The notes: generated by a model not told the origin, from the letters alone. A DNA stretch of 64,000 nt from an uncultured Eubacteriales bacterium (GCA_902798745.1 CADBXM010000004.1:1-64000); one strand, 5' to 3'; positions 53,487 to 61,222 are shown, numbered from the stretch's first letter. Translations and numbers: made by a program.

Positions 53487-55316
53487 TTGAGGCTGTCGAT
53501 GCCGGACAACAATATTACTTTGACAAGCAAAGTATTCCGCTACATGGTTCTGTCTTTCTTCGTCTCCAATATCTTGACGGTGTTGGGAACGATGATGGAC
53601 AGTTTTACTGCGAGTAACGCTATGGACGAGGCTACAGCCGAGGCGGTCGGCTTTGTTTCTCCGGCCGTGATCCTGTTCTCATTGATCGGAACGACCGCTG
53701 CAGTGGGTTTTCAGGTAACGTGTATAAGAAGTCTCAGCAAGGGCGATAGAGAAACCGCGGGCAAAGCTCTGGGAGAAGCTCTGATCTTCGGTCTTGGTAT
53801 TTCAATCATAGTCATGACCTTGACACTTATATTCACCCCGCGGATAGTATTCTTCCTGCATGTTTCACCGGACAGCGCCGCATTCGGGCAGTGCGTAAGT
53901 TATCTCAGAGGTACGGTCATAGGGCTGCCGGCTATCACGGCGATGGCGATCTTCACAAAAGGCGCTCATATTGAGGGCAACCGCAATATCGCGCTTCTTT
54001 CCATTGGCGTTATGCTCTCGGTCAACGTATTGTCAGACCTAATAGGCCTGAATCTGCTACATTTCAATGTTTTCGCAATAACTCTCGATACTTCGATCAG
54101 CTATTATGCAGGGGCTGCCATCCTTGTTTACTACTATTTCCGCATGGACTCGCTTGTAAAACCTGTGTTCAAAGGATCCAACTTCAAGGAAATGATCTCG
54201 GTCAACAAGATAGGACTTGCCGCCGGTGTCATAGGCGTCTGTTACAGTTTCTCACTCATGTTGAAAGCAGAGCTGATCAATATGGGAGTCTCACTTTATG
54301 GCACGGAGTCTATAGGCCTGCAGGCATATAACGTAACTGTCCAGATAAACTATTTTGTAAGTGCTTTGATGGACAGCGCGGTCTCTGCAATGTACCTGCT
54401 TGCGGGAATGTTCTCAGCCGAGCAGGATAAAAATAATTTCAAGAAAATCATAAAAAACGTTGTCATATACGAGTTCATCGTCACTGCAGTGTTAAGCGTT
54501 TTGCTGTGGCTGCTGTCAGGTGTGTTAGCAGGTCTGTATCTTGGTAATGTGAGCCCGGCAGTCGTAGAGGGAACCGCGCAAGCGCTGAGAGCATATACTG
54601 TGGGACTGCTTTTCCAGATGATAGTTCTGGTATTCGCTAATTACATACAGTGCTTCAGCCATTACATAATCCCTGTCATTGTGTTCTTCATTTCCAACGT
54701 GGTTCTTGTGGTGTTTGGTGAGGGATACGGCGCGACTATAGCAACGTTCAGAAATACAAATACTACCGCGGGTATTTTCGGGGGTGTTTCGGTCGGATAC
54801 ATTATATCAGCCCTGATCCTGCCGGTATTTATAGCGATCATAAATTGGCGGAACGGCCGCAGATACAATCTGTGGATGTTCCCTAAGGATTTCGGGGTGT
54901 CGCCGGGCGATGAGATCTCTGCAGATATCAGGAATCAGAAAGAAGTCATGGATTTCTCACAAAGGGCGTGGAATTTCTGCGCCGAAAAGGGAGAGTCTGA
55001 AAGGATCACCTATCTCACCTCACTGGCAGTTGAAGAGATGGCCAATAATGTGATCGAGCACGGGTTCACAAAGGATAATAAGAAACATATGCTGAATGCC
55101 AGGATCGTACATAAGGAAGACGAGCTCATCATACGAATGCGTGATAACTGTGTGAGCTTTGATCCACGAAAGAAGTACGAACAAATCTTTGAGAATGACG
55201 ATCCGGGCAGCAATTGCGGTATCAAGATGATAATGGCAGAGGCCAGCGATGTAAGATACACCACGATGTTCAACCTTAATAATCTACTGATCCGCATAGA
55301 AGACAGAGAACAGTAG
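53487..55316 (+). CDS. MATE transporter fused to a HATPase (RsbW-like) domain
   Basis: A 609-residue fusion. Residues 1-460 are a MATE/polysaccharide-exporter-type membrane protein with about twelve helices (GLAAGVIGVCYSFSLMLKAELINMG and YVSAL-like pairs are typical). From about 480 a soluble ATPase of the GHKL class follows: the N-box-like AVEEMANNVIEHGF, the G1-like RDNCVSFDPRKKYEQIF and GSNCGIKMIM. This resembles anti-sigma-factor kinases. The start is TTG 53487, ten bases after GGGAGG. An ATG at 53499 is too far from it. The ATPase may gate export or signal, but no partner is visible. Confidence 0.88.
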   Translation: MRLSMPDNNITLTSKVFRYMVLSFFVSNILTVLGTMMDSFTASNAMDEATAEAVGFVSPAVILFSLIGTTAAVGFQVTCIRSLSKGDRETAGKALGEALIFGLGISIIVMTLTLIFTPRIVFFLHVSPDSAAFGQCVSYLRGTVIGLPAITAMAIFTKGAHIEGNRNIALLSIGVMLSVNVLSDLIGLNLLHFNVFAITLDTSISYYAGAAILVYYYFRMDSLVKPVFKGSNFKEMISVNKIGLAAGVIGVCYSFSLMLKAELINMGVSLYGTESIGLQAYNVTVQINYFVSALMDSAVSAMYLLAGMFSAEQDKNNFKKIIKNVVIYEFIVTAVLSVLLWLLSGVLAGLYLGNVSPAVVEGTAQALRAYTVGLLFQMIVLVFANYIQCFSHYIIPVIVFFISNVVLVVFGEGYGATIATFRNTNTTAGIFGGVSVGYIISALILPVFIAIINWRNGRRYNLWMFPKDFGVSPGDEISADIRNQKEVMDFSQRAWNFCAEKGESERITYLTSLAVEEMANNVIEHGFTKDNKKHMLNARIVHKEDELIIRMRDNCVSFDPRKKYEQIFENDDPGSNCGIKMIMAEASDVRYTTMFNLNNLLIRIEDREQ

Positions 55317-55338
55317 GCCATAGTTGTGATCATAAAAA

Positions 55339-55370
55339 GAGCCGTAGACTTTGATGATAGTCTACGGCTC
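55339..55370. terminator. bidirectional terminator
   Basis: Perfect 12-bp stem GAGCCGTAGACT/AGTCTACGGCTC with an eight-base loop, TTTTATT on the plus side and TTTTTATG on the minus side. It lies between the MATE fusion and the transglutaminase-like gene. Confidence 0.95.
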
Positions 55371-55383
55371 TTTTATTAATGCA

Positions 55384-56451
55384 TCAGAATGACAACGCGT
55401 TGTAAACCCCTGTTTTTACATAACTGTCTGTATTCCAGTTCTTGATTGAATCAAAACCATTCTGTAAAGATGTAGGATCTAAAACATACCATGTTATACC
55501 GTCGAATGTGCACTCTGCCCAAACATGATCGGTATATCTTCCATCGGTAAAAAAACAGTGCCCACAGCAGTATCGCGCAGGTATTCGGGCTGTGCGGAGC
55601 ATCGCAATCAACAGATGTGCCTGATCGGCACAATTGCCGCTCTTTCTGTTTAGGGTTTCTACTGCACCGTATTTTGTATTTTTGTATTCTTCATAAGCGA
55701 TCTTATCTCTTACATAGTTAAAGATCGCTTTTGCCTTTTGAACATCTGTCGTCAGACCTGCGGTCAAACTATTTGTAATTGATTTAATAGCTGAATTGCC
55801 GACCTGACAGTTTTTCGTTGATTTGAGATAGGCTGACAAGTCAGAGACTGTCGTAGTGGGCTCTCCGGCAATGGTCCATTTAGCATAGAAAGTCTTGTTT
55901 CCCGTGGTCCCCTTTTTTATGCGAGTGACTTTTGTTTTAAATGAAGAGCTTGTATACCAGCCGTTAAATACATATCCCTCCCGTGCCGGTGGCTTCAGGC
56001 TGAAAGTTGCGGTCGACTTAGTGTATGCTTTTCTTTGTCCTGACGGCTGCGTTCCTCCATTCAGTACATATTTGATCGAGTAATACGTGGTCACTTTCTT
56101 CTTTTTGGACCACTTTCCGTAGACCTTCCCGGACCCGTTTTTCTTATATGCCCTAACCTGAACATAATACTTTGTTCCGGCTTTTAGCCTCTTGATCTTC
56201 TTGCTCTTTGAAGTCGTAAGCTTTGCCTTAGCTCCGGACATCGATTTTTTTGTGCTGTATCTGATCTGATATCCTTTCGCGCCGGATACTTTTTTCCATT
56301 TCAATGTGAACGCTGTGGTGCTGTTTGCTTTGATTGAGGAAACGACAACTTTCCCCGGCTTTGAAGCAGCATAAACCTCGCCTCCCGTCATCGGGAAAGC
56401 GACGATAACAAGCGCTATAGTCAGTAAAAAGATGAGCAGTTTTCTTTTCAT
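55384..56451 (-). CDS. secreted transglutaminase-like protein with FN3 and InlB-repeat domains
   Basis: A 355-residue exported protein with signal peptide (MKRKLLIFLLTIALVIVAFP, cleavage near YAA). Residues about 30-125 form a fibronectin-III-like domain rich in Lys. About 126-195 is one Listeria-Bacteroides (InlB) repeat with YVLNGGTQPSGQ and GYVFNGWYT. The C-terminal 130 residues are a transglutaminase-like core with Cys274 in GNCADQAHLL, His in YTDHVWAEC and Asp in YVLDPTS. It probably cleaves or cross-links surface polypeptides. It is a single gene with a terminator behind it. Confidence 0.88.
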   Translation of the reverse strand: MKRKLLIFLLTIALVIVAFPMTGGEVYAASKPGKVVVSSIKANSTTAFTLKWKKVSGAKGYQIRYSTKKSMSGAKAKLTTSKSKKIKRLKAGTKYYVQVRAYKKNGSGKVYGKWSKKKKVTTYYSIKYVLNGGTQPSGQRKAYTKSTATFSLKPPAREGYVFNGWYTSSSFKTKVTRIKKGTTGNKTFYAKWTIAGEPTTTVSDLSAYLKSTKNCQVGNSAIKSITNSLTAGLTTDVQKAKAIFNYVRDKIAYEEYKNTKYGAVETLNRKSGNCADQAHLLIAMLRTARIPARYCCGHCFFTDGRYTDHVWAECTFDGITWYVLDPTSLQNGFDSIKNWNTDSYVKTGVYNALSF

Positions 56452-56509
56452 ATTTCTATTGTTCTTGCTTCTCCGGACTGTGTTCTAAGCAATTATAATA
56501 ATATAATAC

Positions 56510-57328
56510 TTATCTACCAATTTTTTGCCACATCAGATATCTCAAAACTCTGTCATTGAAATCATCGGCCTGTTCATATACTCCATGACTATATCCTTCA
56601 TACATGTAGAGCTTGCTACCCGGTATTTTTTCATTTAGCTCAATCGAGGCCGCTCCTCCAAGGACTCTGTCTTGATCTGCGCCGATGATCCATGTCGGAC
56701 AATCTATACTACCAAGAGCCTCATACACATTATGTTCAATACATGCGTTGCATAGGATTTTGAAACGCTCATAGCTTCTCGGCTTTACCATTGCCAGCAT
56801 GTTGTTAAGGACCCTGCCTCTTTTCAGATATGCTCCCGTATAGGATCTTTCCGCGGTATCCAGCATTATGCCCCTATAATCATCCTGTTCCGCCATATCA
56901 AGCCAGGTTCCAATTGACTCTCTCAGCAGTTCATTCGGGTGCGATGCAGTAACAGCAAGAATGAGGCTCTTGACTTTGTCCGGATGTCGAATCGCCATCT
57001 GCTGCGCGATCATCCCACCCTGAGAGACACCAAATATGTCTGCTGATTCTATGCTTAAAGCGTCCATGATAGCATCCATATCATCTGCCATGTCACCGGT
57101 AGTAAAGCCGGCATACATATTGTTTCGTCTGCTGAAGACGTATACCTTGAAATGCTCTGCGAAAGCCCTGTACATCACTGCAAATGGGACAGCAACACCT
57201 TTTGCGGTCTTGAATCCGTCTCCTACTCCCGGCAGCATAATCAACGGATCATGCCCCTTTCCAAAGCAGATATAGTCACAGTTCAGGTCATTTAGTTCTA
57301 TATGTTCATTGCGCGCCTTATATATCAT
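56510..57328 (-). CDS. alpha/beta-fold hydrolase
   Basis: A 272-residue hydrolase. MLPGVGDGFK supplies the oxyanion region, the nucleophile is Ser102 in GVSQGGMIAQQMA, the acid lies in GADQDRVLGG, and the histidine in YSHGVYEQADDF. The cap region is short. It resembles BioH- or proline-iminopeptidase-like enzymes, but the substrate is unknown. Its neighbours are a secreted transglutaminase-like protein and a small orphan protein, and no operon partner is close. Base composition is slightly AT-richer than the core genes. Confidence 0.88.
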   Translation of the reverse strand: MIYKARNEHIELNDLNCDYICFGKGHDPLIMLPGVGDGFKTAKGVAVPFAVMYRAFAEHFKVYVFSRRNNMYAGFTTGDMADDMDAIMDALSIESADIFGVSQGGMIAQQMAIRHPDKVKSLILAVTASHPNELLRESIGTWLDMAEQDDYRGIMLDTAERSYTGAYLKRGRVLNNMLAMVKPRSYERFKILCNACIEHNVYEALGSIDCPTWIIGADQDRVLGGAASIELNEKIPGSKLYMYEGYSHGVYEQADDFNDRVLRYLMWQKIGR

Positions 57329-57390
57329 CTACAAGCCTCATAACTAGACCCTTTTCGCCAGATTTTGTCTAACAAAAAGGGCGGGCACTT

Positions 57391-57663
57391 TCAATCGTCT
57401 TCATTTATGTTTCTGTACAGGCCGTTGATGCTCTTGTTGGCATGTTCTGTAATATGCTTGCTTATAAGGCGGTCTCTGAGATCTTTGATCGCTATCATCT
57501 CATCGGCGATATCTTCGAGCCGTTTCTTAGGTCCTGACACATAGCTCATCATCCGCTCCGCAGTAAAATCGGTGCTCATCTCAGCACATATAAGCCTGGA
57601 AAACTCCTCAGGGTATCCCTTCCGTAACATCAGTTCATACAACAATTTACTCTTATTACTCAT
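57391..57663 (-). CDS. small helical protein of unknown function
   Basis: A 90-residue acidic-basic helical protein. I start at ATG 57663, preceded by GGGAGA. KGYPEEFSRLICAEMSTDFTAERMMSYVSG and LEDIADEMIAIKDLRDRLI resemble a widespread but unnamed family of small clostridial proteins that I recall only by pattern. No motif suggests catalysis. It lies just left of the repeat locus at 57.77-58.04 kb, 62 bp upstream of the hydrolase gene. Confidence 0.7.
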   Translation of the reverse strand: MSNKSKLLYELMLRKGYPEEFSRLICAEMSTDFTAERMMSYVSGPKKRLEDIADEMIAIKDLRDRLISKHITEHANKSINGLYRNINEDD

Positions 57664-57766
57664 ATTAGCTTCTCCCTGCAAATTGGAATTTGTAAGAATC
57701 TATTTTAGTATAGCATACTAATATCCGAGCGTTTAACTTCCGAACTGATTCCAGGGAACATGTCAC

Positions 57767-58042
57767 TTTTGTCACGTCTTTTCAGTCGATTTCAAGAAAA
57801 AGCGTGAATTTTGTCACGTCTATCTTTAAAAAGCACACTAGAAGCATGACGAAGTTTCATAAAGAGAGTTGAAAAAACAGCTGGATTACGGCTTTATTCA
57901 CGAGAGTGGATATTATTTCATAGATTTATCTGATATTATCCAAGAATCATTGATTTCGGAGGTTCTCGCAAATCAATGAGTTGCCTTGCGGTCACGCTTG
58001 TATGTTGAAATAAGGAGCGGAGACGTGACAAATATCACGTCT
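57767..58042. repeat. TCACGTCT repeat cluster in a gene-free stretch
   Basis: TTTTGTCACGTCT occurs exactly twice in direct orientation (57767-57779, 57809-57821). Its reverse complement AGACGTGACAAA lies at 58021-58032, followed at once by TCACGTCT, so that 58021-58042 is AGACGTGA-six bases-TCACGTCT. The stretch 57664-58294 otherwise contains no convincing gene. The opposed copies at the two ends suggest either a small inverted-repeat element or a regulator-binding cluster. Confidence 0.75.
57947..57979. repeat. perfect 10-bp hairpin inside the repeat cluster
   Basis: TCATTGATTT and AAATCAATGA (57947-57956, 57970-57979) with a 13-base loop CGGAGGTTCTCGC. There is no T-run, so it is probably not a terminator. 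Confidence 0.8.
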
Positions 58043-58141
58043 ATTCAGGGAAAAACGGAAATTTGCGTGACCGAAGGAGCGTATTATTATACATTTGCTT
58101 TGAGTATGACAACCATTGGTACAATATGTCGGAAAGATAAA

Positions 58142-58170
58142 GGCGCGATCCGCATTATGCAGATCACGCC
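58142..58170 (-). terminator. terminator belonging to the displaced gene end
   Basis: The minus strand reads GGCGTGATCTGC-ATAAT-GCGGATCGCGCC, fully paired if G-T is allowed, followed by TTTATCTTT. It now serves the KAP gene. Confidence 0.75.
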
Positions 58171-58216
58171 TTAATTTATTGTTTTGATAATTCCCTTTCC
58201 GGGGAGTTTGCCAGTA

Positions 58217-58285
58217 CTAGTACAGCTTCGCGCCTGCCGGGATCCTGTCATCTACTAGCAGGAGGTTGAGCATCTCCCCGCCGTC
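58217..58285 (-). pseudogene. displaced last 22 codons of a tRNA-binding protein gene
   Basis: The minus strand encodes 22 residues, DGGEMLNLLLVDDRIP then AGAKLY and a TAG stop. This matches 21 of 22 residues at the end of the gene at 60752-61174. Four of the five base differences are silent, so the copy was under coding selection until recently. It has no start of its own and directly follows the KAP stop codon. It reads as the old gene end pushed aside by an insertion. Confidence 0.88.
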
Positions 58286-58294
58286 CATAATCGT

Positions 58295-59461
58295 TTATTG
58301 AGAAATATTCTCATGCCCGTATTGTGTCTCAATTACTTCATTTGTCTTTTCTATCGCAGAAGCCTTTTGTGGTGCTTTGTCATATATGTCGGTCATTTCC
58401 TCCAAATATCTCTCGCTGTCCCAGATGCCGCTCTCGATCCATTCGCGCTCGGCTTCTGTCATCAGCTCCGGGGAGTACTTCGAATAGAGCTGCTTGATAT
58501 CACTGTCATCGATTTCCAGTGTATGCTCCCCGTTTTTGTAGATTCCGCTCTTCGAAGCAAGGAAGAACGCAAGGAAGGAATACAGGCATCCATCTGGGAC
58601 CTCCAGTCCTTGGCTATCCATATGATAGTAGATGCGGAAGAAACTCTCTAAACCTTTCGTTAGACTGCGTAAATTGTGACACTTGGCGTTATTTCTCGAA
58701 ATAATGCCTTTCGCTGTTATGTCATCTTCGGATATGAACGCATCCAGGACCAGAGCCTCGCGCTCTGCCAAAAACTCTGCGTACTCCGGTGACGGCCACG
58801 TCCTTTCGCTTATGATCGAATGGACGATCGAAGAATAGTCAGGGATATGATAGATTGACTGAGATACCGTTTTCTCCCTGAGCATGTGATATGTGGCGTC
58901 GTCCATTTCCATCTTTTTTATGAAGAATTCTTCATTTGCCGAGATGATCGTATTGAAATTGCTGTTCTCACAGTAGTCGTTGATAACGCCAAGCAGCTCC
59001 AACGGATTCATGTTGGTCCTCTCAAAGTCATCGTACACAAGGACTACACGTTTTTTTTCGTGTGCCCTGATATCCTCGATCTCGTTCTTTATAGGGAGAA
59101 GATCGAGCGCGTTCACCGAAGTCATGACATTGCCGGCACTGCCCGCGATCGGATTAATGACTCTGATCACTCCGTTGAGAGCCGTCCAGAATCCCTTTGT
59201 ATTTTCCTTGGCCCTTTTTAGTGTCCCCAGGAGAGGCAGGCAGGCTTCAAACCACTTCTGTCTTACGCTGTCCTGCAGATCCTTCTGATCGTTCATGCCG
59301 AACAGTGATACTTTGACTATGATATGCGTGTCCTTCAGAGCCCCAGCCAGGTCTTTCTCGATCAGATATGTCTTACCGCAGCCCCATTCTCCCAGAAGCA
59401 GCATGGCGCCCACAGGGTCGTCTTCGTTGCAATAATGGATGAGTTCACTTAATGTGCTCAT
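58295..59461 (-). CDS. KAP-type P-loop NTPase
   Basis: A 388-residue protein. Walker A is GEWGCGKT (24-31) in a KAP-like context. Walker B is VVLVYDDFERTN with Asp144-Asp145, and the sensor-like TIISANEE follows. There is no obvious pair of transmembrane helices in the usual KAP insert between the Walker motifs, although INPIAGSAGNVMTSVNAL is mildly hydrophobic. KAP NTPases occur in plasmid and defence contexts. I start at ATG 59461, eight bases after AGGAGG. The stop codon falls inside the duplicated gene end, and the promoter region contains a pair of inverted repeats. Function unknown; defence is an inference from family and location. Confidence 0.8.
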   Translation of the reverse strand: MSTLSELIHYCNEDDPVGAMLLLGEWGCGKTYLIEKDLAGALKDTHIIVKVSLFGMNDQKDLQDSVRQKWFEACLPLLGTLKRAKENTKGFWTALNGVIRVINPIAGSAGNVMTSVNALDLLPIKNEIEDIRAHEKKRVVLVYDDFERTNMNPLELLGVINDYCENSNFNTIISANEEFFIKKMEMDDATYHMLREKTVSQSIYHIPDYSSIVHSIISERTWPSPEYAEFLAEREALVLDAFISEDDITAKGIISRNNAKCHNLRSLTKGLESFFRIYYHMDSQGLEVPDGCLYSFLAFFLASKSGIYKNGEHTLEIDDSDIKQLYSKYSPELMTEAEREWIESGIWDSERYLEEMTDIYDKAPQKASAIEKTNEVIETQYGHENISQ

Positions 59462-59497
59462 AAGCGTCCTCCTTTTTTTCTTTATCATCTATGGGTG

Positions 59498-59571
59498 CTG
59501 TACGCATATTGCGAATTAATAATACCACCCGAAGCATATAGGGTAGTCCCTCGGGGTAATATGCGGTACAG
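59498..59571 (-). promoter_or_regulatory. KAP-gene promoter flanked by inverted repeats
   Basis: An extended -10 TGGTATTAT lies at 59527-59519 on the minus strand. On the plus strand CTGTACGCATATTGC (59498-59512) and GTAATATGCGGTACAG (59556-59571) are near-perfect inverted copies, one on each side of the -10, and could bind a regulator. Confidence 0.5.
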
Positions 59572-59662
59572 TCAGTAACTAAAAATCTCCCGGCTCTACC
59601 ACCTTTCAGTAAAAAAACCATGTCGGAAGGTATTACGCGATGGAGTCGCTGATGATCGTATT

Positions 59663-60388
59663 TTATCTATCGAAATTAAAATAATAGTAGAATTTCGTTT
59701 TATCCGGACCCTCTAATAGAACATTTGCATCCAATGCTTTGTACTTTTTGGTGAATGAGATCGCTTTTCCTTTTTTTATCTTGCTCTTTAGCTTACTGAT
59801 GTTGACCGGTTCAAAAACGTCGCGCTTCTTGAACTTTTCGCCACTGGCTTTGATAATCTTCCAACCCTTCTCAGGAACGACCTTTATAGTGATGCTTGTT
59901 TTCCTTTTGCTGCATTTTGAAATGTACTGGTATCTTTTGCTTCCCTTTAAAGATACTTTCTTGCCGTTTATTTTAATGCTCTTTATAGGATTCGGATAAT
60001 CAACTATAGTGACCGTGTTATTTATGGTCTTTATTTTGCCCTTGACTTTGTAATTGATGCTTAATGTCACTTCTCCGGGCTTCTTGCCCTTGAGATAGTA
60101 TAAATAATGTTTCCCGCCTCTGTGCTTCCATCCATATTCCTTTCTGACTTTGGCCATGGATGGATCACTTAATGTGACGCTATTGATGTTCATTACATCG
60201 GTTGCGTCTTCAAGCACGATCTGACCTTCTTCACCTACATAGATCTGGTCCATAACCGGGGTGGCGGAACCACGTACAGATGAAGTTACACCATACGCGC
60301 TTGCTTCTCCGGTACCGAAAACCAGCATACCAAAAGCGACAATGACCGTTATCGCAAGCGACATCACCCTCTGAAATCCTCTACCCAT
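59663..60388 (-). CDS. secreted protein of unknown function (Ig-like fold possible)
   Basis: A 241-residue exported protein with a signal peptide (LAITVIVAFGMLVFG, cleavage near ASA). The mature part is lysine-rich and beta-strand-like: KGKKPGEVTLSINYKVKGKIKTINNTVTIVDY resembles a bacterial Ig-like (BIG_2) domain, followed by an unplaced 100-residue C-terminal part. There is no cell-wall anchor. AGGAGG precedes the ATG. A perfect 24-bp palindrome lies 46-69 bases upstream. It shares the island with the KAP NTPase. Confidence 0.7.
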   Translation of the reverse strand: MGRGFQRVMSLAITVIVAFGMLVFGTGEASAYGVTSSVRGSATPVMDQIYVGEEGQIVLEDATDVMNINSVTLSDPSMAKVRKEYGWKHRGGKHYLYYLKGKKPGEVTLSINYKVKGKIKTINNTVTIVDYPNPIKSIKINGKKVSLKGSKRYQYISKCSKRKTSITIKVVPEKGWKIIKASGEKFKKRDVFEPVNISKLKSKIKKGKAISFTKKYKALDANVLLEGPDKTKFYYYFNFDR

Positions 60389-60433
60389 TTATTCACCCTC
60401 CTAGTTTCTTCTTTGATCCGCATTTAGCTCTAC

Positions 60434-60457
60434 GCAATTCGAAATGTTTCGAATTGC
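60434..60457. promoter_or_regulatory. 24-bp perfect palindrome
   Basis: GCAATTCGAAA-TG-TTTCGAATTGC: two 11-bp arms around a two-base centre, upstream of the secreted-protein gene. It is probably an operator, because a stem with such a short loop is a poor RNA hairpin. Confidence 0.65.
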
Positions 60458-60662
60458 ACACATACATTTCAACGGTACCTGAAGATCGTTTTATCGTGCA
60501 CCTGAGCAAATCTTTCACCTAATAATAGCAAACCTGAACAATTAATAACAACTTGTCGAAACAGAGTGTTCCCTAAAAATCACATGTCTCCGCGATGGAG
60601 GTGCGATTACTGCTCACATCTTTCATAGCGACTCCTTTGTTTTCGCAATTGAGAAAATCAAA

Positions 60663-60705
60663 GCAAAGAAAAGGGCATAATCTGCCGCATATAGCAAATC
60701 ATGCC
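60663..60705 (-). terminator. terminator of the tRNA-binding gene
   Basis: The minus strand reads GGCATGATTTGC paired with GCAGATTATGCC (G-T allowed), then CCTTTTCTTTGC. It is homologous to the hairpin at 58142-58170. Confidence 0.8.
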
Positions 60706-60751
60706 TTGATTGATTGTTTAGATAATTCCCTGTCCGGGGAATTTGCTGGTA

Positions 60752-61174
60752 CTAGTACAACTTCGCGCCTGCTGGGATCCTGTCGTCTACGAGCAGGAGG
60801 TTGAGCATCTCCTCGCCGTCATACTCGTTGACTGCGCTGATCAGCATTCCGTTGGAGTACTCTCCCATCATCTTTCTCGGAGGAAGGTTCACGATCGCTA
60901 TCGCAGTCTTTCCAACGAGTTCAGAAGGATCGTAGTACTTCTTGATACCGCTGAGGATCACTCTGTCCTCGCCGGATCCGTCGTTCAGGACGAACTTCAG
61001 CAGCTTGTCAGACTTCTTCACTTCTTCACAGCTCTTGATCTTGACTGCTCTGAAATCCGACTTGCTGAATGTATCGAAGTCCACTTCCTCTTCAAAGAGT
61101 GGCTCTACCTTGACCTTGCTGAAATCGATCTCGACGCGCTCTTTCTTGGCTCCGCCCTTGCCTTCCGGCTTCAT
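60752..61174 (-). CDS. free-standing tRNA-binding (MetRS C-terminal/Trbp111-like) protein
   Basis: A 140-residue OB-fold protein. FSKSDFRAVKIKSCEEVKKSDKLLKFVLNDGSGEDRVILSGIKKYYDPSELVGKTAIAIVNL is the EMAP-II/Trbp111 tRNA-binding core, and the protein ends IPAGAKLY. The opening MKPEGKGGAKKERVEIDF resembles the linker before this domain in methionyl-tRNA synthetase, so the gene looks like a detached MetRS C-terminus. The ATG has no Shine-Dalgarno sequence. A promoter TTGTGA-17-TATACT would start transcription at about the A of the ATG, so the message may be leaderless. Its last 22 codons are duplicated at 58217-58285. Confidence 0.88.
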   Translation of the reverse strand: MKPEGKGGAKKERVEIDFSKVKVEPLFEEEVDFDTFSKSDFRAVKIKSCEEVKKSDKLLKFVLNDGSGEDRVILSGIKKYYDPSELVGKTAIAIVNLPPRKMMGEYSNGMLISAVNEYDGEEMLNLLLVDDRIPAGAKLY

Positions 61175-61181
61175 TGTCGGG

Positions 61182-61210
61182 AGTATAATACCTATGAGTT
61201 ATTATCACAA
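61182..61210 (-). promoter_or_regulatory. promoter giving a near-leaderless transcript; overlapping rightward -10
   Basis: On the minus strand TTGTGA (61210-61205), a 17-bp spacer and TATACT (61187-61182), only seven bases from the ATG. The same bases read TATAAT on the plus strand at 61184-61189, so a divergent rightward promoter for the 17-codon frame is possible. Confidence 0.6.
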
Positions 61211-61222
61211 AGGAGGACGCAC

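Larger units (their letters stand above)
58132..58299. repeat. second copy of the 3' end and terminator of the tRNA-binding gene
   Basis: This segment matches 60661-60834 in the same orientation. Over a gap-free 100-base stretch (58186-58285 against 60721-60820) I count 91 identities. The left part is more diverged but keeps the terminator fold. It ends inside the last codons and stop of the KAP gene. The two copies bracket the KAP and secreted-protein genes. Confidence 0.92.
60389..60751. other. intergenic stretch between secreted-protein and tRNA-binding genes
   Basis: It contains the 24-bp palindrome at 60434-60457, an AT-rich section with TTGTTATT-like motifs on the minus strand, and the terminator of the tRNA-binding gene at its right end. 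I see no further gene. Confidence 0.6.

Noticed and set aside
57986-58174. 62-codon rightward frame in the repeat locus
   Set aside because: It has no ribosome site, runs through the palindromic repeat and the displaced terminator, and has no recognisable motif.
58217-58285. Displaced 22-codon end as a functional small gene
   Set aside because: It has no start codon or ribosome site in frame. The KAP gene ends where its upstream part should be.
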